From positions 1 to 37,959 of the IMG/VR virus record IMGVR_UViG_3300031566_000169: a stretch of 37,959 nt of DNA; one strand, 5' to 3'. Below, one piece after another: positions 23,214 through 29,760 of the stretch (positions are counted from its first letter, which is position 1; each line of letters begins with the position of its first letter). Source of the stretch: a virus. The notes under the pieces were generated by a model, which did not search any database, had not been told where the DNA came from, and saw nothing but the letters and a program-made list of their open reading frames with translations. The position numbers and the translations under genes are program-made.

Positions 23214-23219
23214 TATAAT
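23214..23219 (+). promoter_or_regulatory. Probable -10 element before the 23243 gene
   Basis: TATAAT at 23214-23219 in the gap after dpdA, with an AAGGA Shine-Dalgarno before the ATG at 23243. No good -35 is visible (TAGAAT at 17 bases), so it may need an activator or be weak. Confidence 0.4.
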
Positions 23220-23242
23220 CTGTTAATATAAGGACATACGTT

Positions 23243-23671
23243 ATGATTGACGATCAAATACATCAGGCTCAATTAGATAATATTAATCACACAGTCGACG
23301 GGGCGATGAAAAGAATTTGGATAACTTTCCAAAAAGAAGGCATCCATAAATTTCCAGAAGCGTTAGAAGATCCAAATCTTGAAGATGTGTCCTTTTTAGG
23401 ATATCCACATAGACATATTTTTCATTTTAGAGTTTGGATCACTGTTCAACACAATGATAGAGAAATTGAATTTATTCAATTTAAACGATGGGTAGAAGGT
23501 CTTTACCTTAACAAGGCATTAGATCTAAATAACAAAAGCTGTGAAATGATTTCCGATGATTTATTTAAAATGATTTCTTCTAAATATTATGGGCGGGAAA
23601 TATGGATAGAGATTAGTGAAGATGGTGAGAATGGTAGTTTCGTAAAATATAACGATCCACGGATTAGATAA
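23243..23671 (+). CDS. Conserved phage protein, possibly degenerate QueD/PTPS fold
   Basis: 142 residues. After an N-terminal helix comes KRIWITFQKEGIHKF. Then FLGYPHRHIFHFRVWITV places H-R-H before a strand exactly as the HGH zinc site precedes a strand in 6-pyruvoyl-tetrahydropterin/QueD enzymes. It continues EIEFIQFKRWVE, like the DFxxLK motif, and ends IWIEISEDGENGSFVKY, like the last strand of that fold. The catalytic Cys that precedes HGH in QueD is replaced, so it is either a degenerate T-fold protein or an unrelated one. Its position between dpdA and folE makes a link to 7-deazaguanine synthesis attractive but unproven. AAGGA supports the start. Confidence 0.55.
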   Translation: MIDDQIHQAQLDNINHTVDGAMKRIWITFQKEGIHKFPEALEDPNLEDVSFLGYPHRHIFHFRVWITVQHNDREIEFIQFKRWVEGLYLNKALDLNNKSCEMISDDLFKMISSKYYGREIWIEISEDGENGSFVKYNDPRIR

Positions 23672-23683
23672 AAAGGAAATATA

Positions 23684-23875
23684 ATGGCACAACCACTTTG
23701 GTTAAAAAAATATTTAATAATGAAACCGGAAGTTAAGAAGATTTACTCTGACTTAGAGGATTATTTAAATTTTTGTAGGATGGAACTTCTTCCATTTAAT
23801 CCAGGAGATATGTACAATAACAAGAACAATACCTGGAAGCAATACACGAAAGAACAATCCAAACGTAGACGATGA
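23684..23875 (+). CDS. Small unknown protein, 63 aa
   Basis: A 63-residue basic protein with no recognised family. It starts with a Lys-rich helix (LWLKKYLIMKPEVKKIYSDLED) and ends in KEQSKRRR. A good AAAAGGA sits six bases before the ATG at 23684. The stop overlaps the next start by four bases, so it is co-translated with the Acb1-like gene. A small accessory or DNA-binding role is possible; nothing in the sequence decides it. Confidence 0.62.
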   Translation: MAQPLWLKKYLIMKPEVKKIYSDLEDYLNFCRMELLPFNPGDMYNNKNNTWKQYTKEQSKRRR

Positions 23876-24369
23876 AAACCCTCAAAGATTTTATTGCTGA
23901 AGTTGAAGCTGAACACGTGGATGGTACATATGCAGCATTATATCCAGACGATGATACTAAGTCTAATGTAGCAGAATTAATAGGATCATTGGAACTTGGT
24001 GATTCTGCAAAGATTGATGACATCCATTGTACGGTTGCATATAGTCGTAAACCAATTGCTGATGCTGGAGAATTTTCTACCTCTGTTAACATAGTTGCAA
24101 GAGTAATTGGGTATGAAGTTTTGAAACATGATACTAATACCCTTGTTTTAACTTTAGAGAGCAAAGAAATTACTGATCTCTTTAATAAGTTTTTAAGCAA
24201 AGGGGCAACCTGGGATCATGAAAATTTTAAACCACACCTATCAATAGGATATAATTATCCGCATAATGATTTATCTAATATTATACTTCTAGCTCCAAAA
24301 TTTAAAACAGTAACATTTAATAAGCTTATTATATCTCCGTTAGAATTAGATTGGAAAGAAACTAGATGA
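23872..24369 (+). CDS. acb1: Acb1-like 2H phosphoesterase with capsid-targeting-like N-terminus
   Basis: 165 residues with the two H-x-T/S motifs of 2H phosphoesterases: HCTVAYSRK (H52, T54) and FKPHLSIGY (H122, S124). DGTYAALYP precedes the first motif and a C-terminal LELDWKE follows the second. The pattern, including the Tyr 32 residues before the first His, resembles T4 Acb1 (gene 57B), which cleaves cyclic di- and trinucleotides and so silences CBASS. The first residues, MKTLKDFIAE|V, closely resemble the capsid-targeting/cleavage peptide of T4 internal proteins (MKTYQEFIAE|A, from memory), so the protein may be packaged and injected. Alternatively it could be a general RNA 2',3'-cyclic phosphodiesterase. 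ATGA overlaps on both sides. Confidence 0.72.
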   Translation: MKTLKDFIAEVEAEHVDGTYAALYPDDDTKSNVAELIGSLELGDSAKIDDIHCTVAYSRKPIADAGEFSTSVNIVARVIGYEVLKHDTNTLVLTLESKEITDLFNKFLSKGATWDHENFKPHLSIGYNYPHNDLSNIILLAPKFKTVTFNKLIISPLELDWKETR

Positions 24370-25448
24370 CATTATACGTTGTAGATTTAGAGGCGGTAGA
24401 AACTCGTTATACTGGACAATGGAAGAAACACCTTCCAAAGCTATTGCAGAAGAACGGTATTAAAGCTGTGGTAATTTCAGGTGTTGATGATATTCCAAAA
24501 GCAACAACTCCGGGCGCATTTTTGAACTTTGGCGGTACTAATGTTTATAAAGCATCACAAGTCGAAACAATTAGTCGACTATTTTGTGCGGGGAAAATAA
24601 AAAAAGGCGATCAATTTTTATTTACTGATGCTTGGCATCCGGGCATTATCAATCTCAAATATATGAGTGAATTATTAGGCATTTCTGTTAATATTCATGC
24701 GCTCTGGCATGCAGGAAGCTATGATTCTGCCGATTTTTTAGGTAGGATTATAGGAGATGCTCCTTGGGTGCGCAACTTTGAAAAATCATTGTTTCATGCA
24801 ATTAATTTTAATTACTTTGCATCAACTTTTCACATTGAATTGTTTAGCCAAATTTTATTTAGATCGACACCAATCCAGATGTCAAAAACTTTTGGGGTTG
24901 ACAAAATAGTAAGATCAGGATGGCCGTTTGAGTTTTTAAAAGCAGAAATATTGTCTGGACCAAAACAAAAGAAAAAGGATCTTATTGTATTCCCACATAG
25001 AATAGCAATAGAAAAACAAGTAGCTATTTTTAAAAACTTAGCTAAAGAGTTACCAGAATATGAATTTGTTATCTGCCAGGAAAAGCAGTTAACAAAGAAA
25101 GAATACCATAAAATTCTCAAACAAGCCAAATTGGTATTTTCAGCAAACCTACAAGAAACATTAGGTATTGGCTGTTATGAAGGGTTACTTGCTGATGCTA
25201 ATGTTTTGGTTCCTCATAGGTTAAGTTATAAAGAAATGTATGTAAAAGATTCATTTGTTTATCCATCAGAATGGTCATCAAGTTATCAATTATATGATAG
25301 AAATAAAATTCAACTAATAGAAACTATTAGAGATTTAGTATCTAATTATGATGATTACGCTATTGATCGAGAATTAACAGAACATCACTTAACAGAATTT
25401 TATTTCTCCTCTAATAAGTTGATTGAAAATATTAAAGAATGGCAATAA
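24366..25448 (+). CDS. GT-B fold glycosyltransferase-like protein
   Basis: 360 residues. The C-terminal half has a Rossmann-like start (KKKDLIVFPHRIAIEKQ), EYEFVICQEKQLTKKEYHKIL, then LVFSANLQETLGIGCYEGLLADANVLVPHRL. That last part is an E-x-x-G-x-x-x-x-E arrangement close to the donor-binding motif of GT4-type enzymes. The N-terminal half carries LFTDAWHPGIINLKYM and HALWHAG. The acceptor is unknown; candidates are a modified DNA base or a host or virion glycan. It lies between an Acb1-like gene and a macro-domain gene, overlapping the first by four and the second by ten bases, in a run rich in base-modification and counter-defence functions. Confidence 0.7.
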   Translation: MTLYVVDLEAVETRYTGQWKKHLPKLLQKNGIKAVVISGVDDIPKATTPGAFLNFGGTNVYKASQVETISRLFCAGKIKKGDQFLFTDAWHPGIINLKYMSELLGISVNIHALWHAGSYDSADFLGRIIGDAPWVRNFEKSLFHAINFNYFASTFHIELFSQILFRSTPIQMSKTFGVDKIVRSGWPFEFLKAEILSGPKQKKKDLIVFPHRIAIEKQVAIFKNLAKELPEYEFVICQEKQLTKKEYHKILKQAKLVFSANLQETLGIGCYEGLLADANVLVPHRLSYKEMYVKDSFVYPSEWSSSYQLYDRNKIQLIETIRDLVSNYDDYAIDRELTEHHLTEFYFSSNKLIENIKEWQ

Positions 25449-25945
25449 TCTTAATTCAAAAAGATATTACCGAAATAACTAACGGGGTAATAGTTCATGG
25501 TTGTAACGCTAAGGGCGTTATGGGTTCTGGTGTGGCTAAAGCTATAAAGAAAAAATGGCCGGGTGCATACATGGCTTATAGAACTGTATATATTGAAGAT
25601 GGCTTATTTCTTGGGGATACAATTTGGTATCAAGCTAACGAAAATTTGTTTGTTGTTAATGCGATCACACAAGAAACTTACGGTACAGATGGTAAGGTTT
25701 ACGCTAACATTGACGCAATCGACAATGTCCTATATAATATTATTAGTGCTGTACGAGGAACCGATTTACAAAACAAAATTTACATGCCGATGATTGGTTG
25801 TGGATTGGGTGGATTAGATTGGAATGACGCAGTTGAACCCGTTGTTAGAGATTTATTAGCTCACGAATCCGATGACGTTGATATACGGGTTTGTAGTTTA
25901 TCGTTATACAATTTTAATACAGGAAAATATGAAAACATCAGATAA
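25439..25945 (+). CDS. Macro-domain protein (ADP-ribose hydrolase type)
   Basis: A 168-residue stand-alone macro domain: GVIVHGCNAKGVMGSGVAKAIKKKWP (16-41) holds the adenine and distal-ribose loops, and YMPMIGCGLGGLDW the phosphate loop. The GCN-x-x-G-x-M-GxG form is that of the ALC1/TARG1/DarG class, which removes ADP-ribose from proteins or DNA or hydrolyses ADP-ribose-1''-phosphate. In phage it could reverse ADP-ribosylation by a host DarT-like toxin or recycle products of tRNA repair or NAD breakdown. T4 also encodes a macro protein (Tk.4). The ATG lies ten bases before the end of the upstream gene; the next gene starts inside it. Confidence 0.88.
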   Translation: MAIILIQKDITEITNGVIVHGCNAKGVMGSGVAKAIKKKWPGAYMAYRTVYIEDGLFLGDTIWYQANENLFVVNAITQETYGTDGKVYANIDAIDNVLYNIISAVRGTDLQNKIYMPMIGCGLGGLDWNDAVEPVVRDLLAHESDDVDIRVCSLSLYNFNTGKYENIR

Positions 25946-26597
25946 AATAAGAGCAAGACTTAAACGGTTAGAGAAACGATATTTTAGTAACGACAATATT
26001 TCTGAGGTATTACTCCCAGGAGATGAACAACGGATTATTAATGAAGTTGCAGCAGAAATGGAAAATGTATTCCAAGCGTTAGTGATTGATACCAAGAATG
26101 ATCATAATACTAAAGAAACTGCAATGCGTGTGGCTAAGATGTTTGTTACAGAAATATTTGCTGGACGATATCAAGATGCTCCGGCTATAACGGCATTTCC
26201 AAATGATTTAGAATACGACCAATTATATGTGACTGGACCTATTACAATAAGAAGTACATGCGCCCATCATATAATGCCTATTGTAGGTAAAGCTTACGTT
26301 GGTGTATTTCCGGGACGTAAGGTAATTGGCCTAAGTAAGTTTAATAGAATTGCAGATTGGATTACAAGCCGTCCACAAATACAAGAAGAAATGACAATGC
26401 AATTAGCCGATGCTATAGAAAGTGAAACCGAGGCTGATGGCATTGCTGTATTAATTCAAGCAGAACACTTTTGTATGACGCATCGGGGAGTACGGGAACA
26501 TCAAAGTGACATGACTACGAGTGTGCTTCGAGGTACAATGCGTGACACACCAGAACTTAGACAAGAATTTTTTAATATTATTGCTAGGATGAAATAA
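25929..26597 (+). CDS. folE: GTP cyclohydrolase I
   Basis: 222 residues with the GTP cyclohydrolase I signature: STCAHHIMP with zinc ligands C111 and H114 (H113 adjacent), GLSKFNRI, and EHFCMTHRGV with the third ligand C182, then HQSDMTTSVLRG. It converts GTP to dihydroneopterin triphosphate, the first step both of folate and of 7-deazaguanine (queuosine/preQ0) synthesis. With a DpdA transglycosylase in the same block, deazaguanine supply is the likely job. I chose ATG 25929, which has AGGAAAAT before it, over an in-frame upstream start at 25872 that would lie in the macro-domain gene. The stop shares a base with the next ATG. Confidence 0.95.
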   Translation: MKTSDKIRARLKRLEKRYFSNDNISEVLLPGDEQRIINEVAAEMENVFQALVIDTKNDHNTKETAMRVAKMFVTEIFAGRYQDAPAITAFPNDLEYDQLYVTGPITIRSTCAHHIMPIVGKAYVGVFPGRKVIGLSKFNRIADWITSRPQIQEEMTMQLADAIESETEADGIAVLIQAEHFCMTHRGVREHQSDMTTSVLRGTMRDTPELRQEFFNIIARMK

Positions 26598-26932
26598 TGA
26601 ATGAATCGGCCCCTTGGCGCAATCCACGTAACATAATTGTTGATATATGCGTAAACAATGCCAAAGGATGGGATGATAATTCTATCCGAAGTTTTGTACG
26701 GCAAGGATATACAATTTATAAAATACGCAAGCATTTTCTAACAATATCAGGAAAAGGAACATTTGGCGAGCAGGCTGGTAGTAATAGCGATACTATAAGC
26801 TACTATAGAATTAAATTTCCTTACTCTGAGCAAGGTAAACAGATGATTACATGGATGATGATGCAAATAGGAACCGATTTTCAGATATTGGATACTACCC
26901 ACAGGAAAGAGATATGTTTCGAAGATTCCTAA
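26597..26932 (+). CDS. Unknown 111-aa protein
   Basis: I do not recognise it. The sequence has a short N-terminal strand (IIVDICVN), a helix, a beta-hairpin-like stretch (YTIYKIRKHFLTISG) and a C-terminal helix (GKQMITWMMMQIG). Three Met in a row (WMMMQ) are unusual but probably without meaning. It is coupled to folE by one shared base and overlaps the cupin gene by 19 bases. Position suggests a role in the deazaguanine or nucleotide block, with no direct support. Confidence 0.6.
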   Translation: MNESAPWRNPRNIIVDICVNNAKGWDDNSIRSFVRQGYTIYKIRKHFLTISGKGTFGEQAGSNSDTISYYRIKFPYSEQGKQMITWMMMQIGTDFQILDTTHRKEICFEDS

Positions 26933-27408
26933 ACTGGTTGGAGCAACATGATCGTAAACGAGTTATTTTAGATCGTCAAGGCGAATCACCATATTTAGAA
27001 CGGTACTATATCTTTATTAAAGATCGAGTACATTGCCCATTCAATATTTTCTTGCATAAATTCCTACGATCAGATCCAGACGATTTGCACGACCATCCAT
27101 GGCCATATATGACAATAGTATTAAAAGGTGGATATTGGGAATGGATACCTAAGACCGCTTGGAATCCGATTACTGGTTACGATATAATTATTGGGGAGCA
27201 ACGACTATGGCGTGGGCCTGGACATTTTAGACTATGCAAAGCAACGTCACTTCATAGAATTGAATTAAATCCTGATGTTAGTGATTGTTGGACTTTGTTT
27301 ATACCTGGCAAACGAAAAAGAGAATGGGGATTTTTAACACACAGAAATTGGAAAAACCAAAAATGGGTGGATAATGAAACTTACATTTCAGAAGAATCAA
27401 ACGTATGA
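26914..27408 (+). CDS. Cupin-fold protein
   Basis: 164 residues. The core is DLHDHPWPYMTIVLKGGYWEW, fitting cupin motif 1 (HxH then Gly), and WRGPGHFRLCKATSLHRIEL, fitting motif 2 with a second-site His. A metal-binding double-stranded beta-helix is therefore likely. Cupins include isomerases, dioxygenases and sugar epimerases, and I cannot choose among them. ATG 26914 has AGGAAAGAG immediately upstream; an in-frame start at 26851 would add 21 residues translated from inside the preceding gene and lacks a ribosome site. The end overlaps the phosphoribosyltransferase start by four bases. Confidence 0.7.
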   Translation: MFRRFLNWLEQHDRKRVILDRQGESPYLERYYIFIKDRVHCPFNIFLHKFLRSDPDDLHDHPWPYMTIVLKGGYWEWIPKTAWNPITGYDIIIGEQRLWRGPGHFRLCKATSLHRIELNPDVSDCWTLFIPGKRKREWGFLTHRNWKNQKWVDNETYISEESNV

Positions 27409-27950
27409 CTACTAAATTAGAAATTGTAACTTGGCCCCAGGCTAATTCATATATTGCTGAGATTGCTAGACAAATGCATATTGGTAGTTGGAGGCCTGAT
27501 TATATTGTTGGTGTTACTAGAGGGGGTGCAATTCCAGCAACGATGTTAAGTCATTATCTCGATGTTCCTTTAGAGACATTACGAATTTGTTTACGTGAGC
27601 ATGAAGGATTAGAATCAAATACTTGGATGGCAGAGGAAGCATTTGGATATGTTAAGGAAGAAAATCGTTTATTCCCAACCCAATATACTGAAGCAAGACT
27701 TAGAAAAAATATTTTAATAGTTGATGATATTAATGACACTGGAGCAACATTGCAATGGATTAAGGATGATTGGATGACCAGTTGTTTTAAAGACAATATT
27801 GCTTGGCAATGGATTTGGGGTGGCACTGTTAGATTTGCAACATTAATTAATAACACGGCCTCAAATTTTGATGTTAATTATAGCGCGTTGGATATTAACA
27901 AATTAGAGAACGATGTTTGGTTTAGATTTCCATGGGAACAATGGTGGTAA
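27405..27950 (+). CDS. Phosphoribosyltransferase-family protein
   Basis: 181 residues. NILIVDDINDTGATLQWI (about 102-119) is the classical PRPP-binding motif of type I phosphoribosyltransferases, and DYIVGVTRGGAIPATMLSHYL the N-terminal loop. The sequence ends with VWFRFPWEQWW, an end I associate with COG2236-type predicted purine phosphoribosyltransferases. The likely reaction is transfer of a base to PRPP, for example purine or deazapurine salvage, or the reverse. Its position after folE and the cupin gene suggests nucleotide metabolism for DNA modification. The substrate is not deducible. Confidence 0.85.
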   Translation: MTTKLEIVTWPQANSYIAEIARQMHIGSWRPDYIVGVTRGGAIPATMLSHYLDVPLETLRICLREHEGLESNTWMAEEAFGYVKEENRLFPTQYTEARLRKNILIVDDINDTGATLQWIKDDWMTSCFKDNIAWQWIWGGTVRFATLINNTASNFDVNYSALDINKLENDVWFRFPWEQWW

Positions 27951-28171
27951 TGTCTAAAATTTATTTAGAATGTGATTCTGATACCGCTGATATTTTATAT
28001 ACCAAATTGATCGAAGATAATCATGTTTTAAAAATACGGCATCTTGGTCCGGAGACTGTCAGAATTATATTAACAGATCTGAGTAAAGATGAGTTTGAAC
28101 GTTATAAAGCATTTATTTTACTAGCTGGATTGAATGTTTATTTTCCTCTTAATGAGCCGAAATATGAATGA
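27950..28171 (+). CDS. Small unknown protein, 73 aa
   Basis: From ATG 27950, which shares a base with the upstream stop, the protein is 73 residues; earlier in-frame ATGs lie in the phosphoribosyltransferase gene. It has an alpha/beta pattern (SKIYLECDSDTADILYTKLI, TVRIILTDLSKDEFERYKAFI) like a small ferredoxin-like or regulatory fold. No family is recognised. It overlaps the HIT gene by eight bases. Confidence 0.6.
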   Translation: MSKIYLECDSDTADILYTKLIEDNHVLKIRHLGPETVRIILTDLSKDEFERYKAFILLAGLNVYFPLNEPKYE

Positions 28172-28706
28172 TTTAGAAAAAGCATTAGCACATAAAATAG
28201 TTCCGTGGACTGAAATACAACACCGGACTAAAAACTATTGGGTGTTTAAAGATGGTTACCCGGTAAATCCTGGTCATCAATTATTTGTTCCAACTAATAA
28301 TAATGATATGGCATGTTTGATGGAATGCTATGAAGCAGCTTATAAATTTGGATTCATGTTAATGTCGAGCGATAAATGTAATGGATTTAATGTAGGACAA
28401 AATATAAGTCCAGCTGCTGGTCAAACTGTAAATTATCCACATGTACATATGATTCCTAGATTTAATGGTGACATGGATGACCCGACAGGCGGTATCAGGA
28501 ATGTTGTTCCTAACATGGGAAATTATAAGAACCCACATAAATTATTAAATGATGAGGATCATAAACAATTAAAAGAAACATTTAGATTACTTTCAAAATT
28601 GTGGGCAGATCCAAAAATGATGGATGAATCGGCAACCCCGTTAATCAGACTTGAACGTGTATTACATAAATTAGGATCACAAAAACATGCCCGTTTACGA
28701 TCTTAA
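28164..28706 (+). CDS. HIT-family nucleotide hydrolase/transferase
   Basis: About 180 residues from ATG 28164; ATGs at 28152 and 28134 are in frame but lie deeper in the previous gene. FNVGQNISPAAGQTVNYPHVHMIPRF carries the HIT signature: G-Q-T then H93-V-H95-M-I-P-R. Compared with Fhit-type HVHVHVLPR the first His is replaced by Tyr, while the catalytic and following His are kept. HIT enzymes cleave nucleotide phosphoramidates or dinucleoside polyphosphates such as Ap4A. The substrate here is unknown, and an alarmone-degrading role would fit a phage. The C-terminal 60 residues are helical. Confidence 0.8.
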   Translation: MNDLEKALAHKIVPWTEIQHRTKNYWVFKDGYPVNPGHQLFVPTNNNDMACLMECYEAAYKFGFMLMSSDKCNGFNVGQNISPAAGQTVNYPHVHMIPRFNGDMDDPTGGIRNVVPNMGNYKNPHKLLNDEDHKQLKETFRLLSKLWADPKMMDESATPLIRLERVLHKLGSQKHARLRS

Positions 28707-28971
28707 ATGTAAAAATTGCAATATGATTTTCGAAGCCTTAGTTAAAATATCAGAATTCGAAAATAGCGAAGTACCTTGTCCTAACTGTTCTAAAACTGAT
28801 TTAGAAAAATTAGTTAGTAGCGCAAGCTTTAAATTAAAAGGAACCGGATGGTATGAAACAGACTTTAAACAAAAACCTCAAAAGCAAAAAAAGAAAAAAG
28901 AAAGCAGTCCAACAACACCAAATCCCAACGCTGCCGGTGCCGGCACTGGCACCAGAACGGACGATAACTGA
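28687..28971 (+). CDS. FmdB-type zinc-ribbon protein
   Basis: The first 45 residues are a zinc ribbon of the FmdB/CxxC_CxxC_SSSS family: MPVYDLKCKNCNMIF with C8/C11 and VPCPNCSK with the second pair. SFKLKGTGWYETDF follows, a motif usual in this family. The tail is Lys/Gln-rich, then Thr/Pro/Asn/Gly-rich, and disordered. Members are small putative regulators, and many phages carry one. Its last bases are more GC-rich (GCCGGTGCCGGCACTGGCACC), a repetitive stretch encoding AGAGTGT. It overlaps the HIT gene by 20 bases. Confidence 0.82.
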   Translation: MPVYDLKCKNCNMIFEALVKISEFENSEVPCPNCSKTDLEKLVSSASFKLKGTGWYETDFKQKPQKQKKKKESSPTTPNPNAAGAGTGTRTDDN

Positions 28972-28978
28972 TTTTACT

Positions 28979-29308
28979 ATGGGTGTTACTAACTCCTCAC
29001 GTTTACTATCAATCAATGCTCCTTCTAATAAAGAGATAGTAAGAATTACAAATGATGGTGATGTAATTTGGTATGGAAAACCTTCAGAAGCAATAAAGAC
29101 ATTAACAACTTGTTTTCATTTATCAGTTGAGGCGATGGCTGGTGTTAATAAGGGCGCTAGAAAAAAATACCAATATCATGCCTATAAAAATATCTTAAAG
29201 AAATCTCAATCAATGACTAAGAAACAATTAATATCAGATTTAACAAGAATCGTTAAAGAACACGAAGAAAAAATAATTATGGACACGTTAACTAACGTGG
29301 ATAAATAA
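28979..29308 (+). CDS. Unknown 109-aa protein
   Basis: I place the start at ATG 28979, seven bases after the zinc-ribbon stop. An in-frame ATG at 28853 would add 42 low-complexity residues (KSKKRKKKAVQQ) translated from inside the previous gene. The core EIVRITNDGDVIWYGKPSEAI looks like a small beta-hairpin domain seen in other large phages; the rest is helical and basic. No function known. The 3' end holds a perfect inverted repeat just ahead of the next promoter. Confidence 0.6.
   Translation: MGVTNSSRLLSINAPSNKEIVRITNDGDVIWYGKPSEAIKTLTTCFHLSVEAMAGVNKGARKKYQYHAYKNILKKSQSMTKKQLISDLTRIVKEHEEKIIMDTLTNVDK
29284..29299. repeat. Inverted repeat directly upstream of a late promoter
   Basis: CACGTTA-AC-TAACGTG, seven-base perfect arms with a two-base centre, abutting the ATAAATA element at 29300. 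It could be a protein-binding site; it is too short and has no T-run for a terminator. Confidence 0.5.
29300..29307 (+). promoter_or_regulatory. Late promoter-like GATAAATA before the 29326 gene
   Basis: GATAAATA overlaps the end of the previous gene. The expected start near 29313 leaves a leader with AGGAG (29315-29319) before the ATG at 29326. Confidence 0.5.
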
Positions 29309-29325
29309 TTAACTAGGAGTATAAT

Positions 29326-29715
29326 ATGAATTGGTTTAATAAATTATTTTCGAACAAAGAAATTAAGCTAGAAGCTAAGGTTAAAGAATTAGAAGAAAAA
29401 TTAGAGGAAAAATCAAAACCAACTGCTAAAGAAGAAGCTACTAAAAAAGGTGAACCATATGTTAATATCTTAGAAATGGAAATTTCCAAAGGTAGCACTG
29501 GATTGGGGAGTTTTGAATTAGACTGGAATTCATATTTTATTGCCTATCTCAGAGAGCACGGTTATGAAGGTAGAACTGATGAATTGATTATTGATCGTTG
29601 GTTTACTGATGTATGTAGAAATGTTGTATTAGAAACATACGAACAACATGCTGCTAATAATACAGATTACGTTACCCGTAAAAAATTAGACGATGGACGA
29701 ACTGAAATTGGTTAA
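29326..29715 (+). CDS. Unknown 129-aa protein with N-terminal coiled coil
   Basis: Residues 8-45 are a highly charged heptad stretch (KVKELEEKLEEKSK) followed by a compact domain (GSFELDWNSYFIAYLREHGYEG, then DRWFTDVCRNVVLETYEQ). I do not recognise the domain; its size and the DxxIIDRWF segment suggest a small helical fold. It has its own late-type promoter and a strong AGGAG, so good late expression is likely. A sigma70-like promoter for the nuclease gene follows directly after the stop. Confidence 0.68.
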   Translation: MNWFNKLFSNKEIKLEAKVKELEEKLEEKSKPTAKEEATKKGEPYVNILEMEISKGSTGLGSFELDWNSYFIAYLREHGYEGRTDELIIDRWFTDVCRNVVLETYEQHAANNTDYVTRKKLDDGRTEIG

Positions 29716-29722
29716 CTAGTTT

Positions 29723-29754
29723 TTGACTTAGTTCTAATTAACTGCTATTATAAT
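29723..29754 (+). promoter_or_regulatory. Sigma70-type promoter of the 5' nuclease gene
   Basis: TTGACT at 29723-29728 with TATTAT at 29746-29751 (17-base spacer) overlapping TATAAT at 29749-29754 (20-base spacer). Either places the transcript start at 29758-29761, on or next to the ATG, with no Shine-Dalgarno. Confidence 0.6.
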
Positions 29755-29760
29755 TCAACT

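Noticed and set aside
25872-25928. Upstream start for folE
   Set aside because: Within the macro-domain gene; ATG 25929 has AGGAAAA just before it and gives a normal FolE length.
26851-26913. Upstream start for the cupin gene
   Set aside because: Acidic nonsense-like residues from inside the preceding gene and no Shine-Dalgarno, whereas ATG 26914 has AGGAAAGAG.
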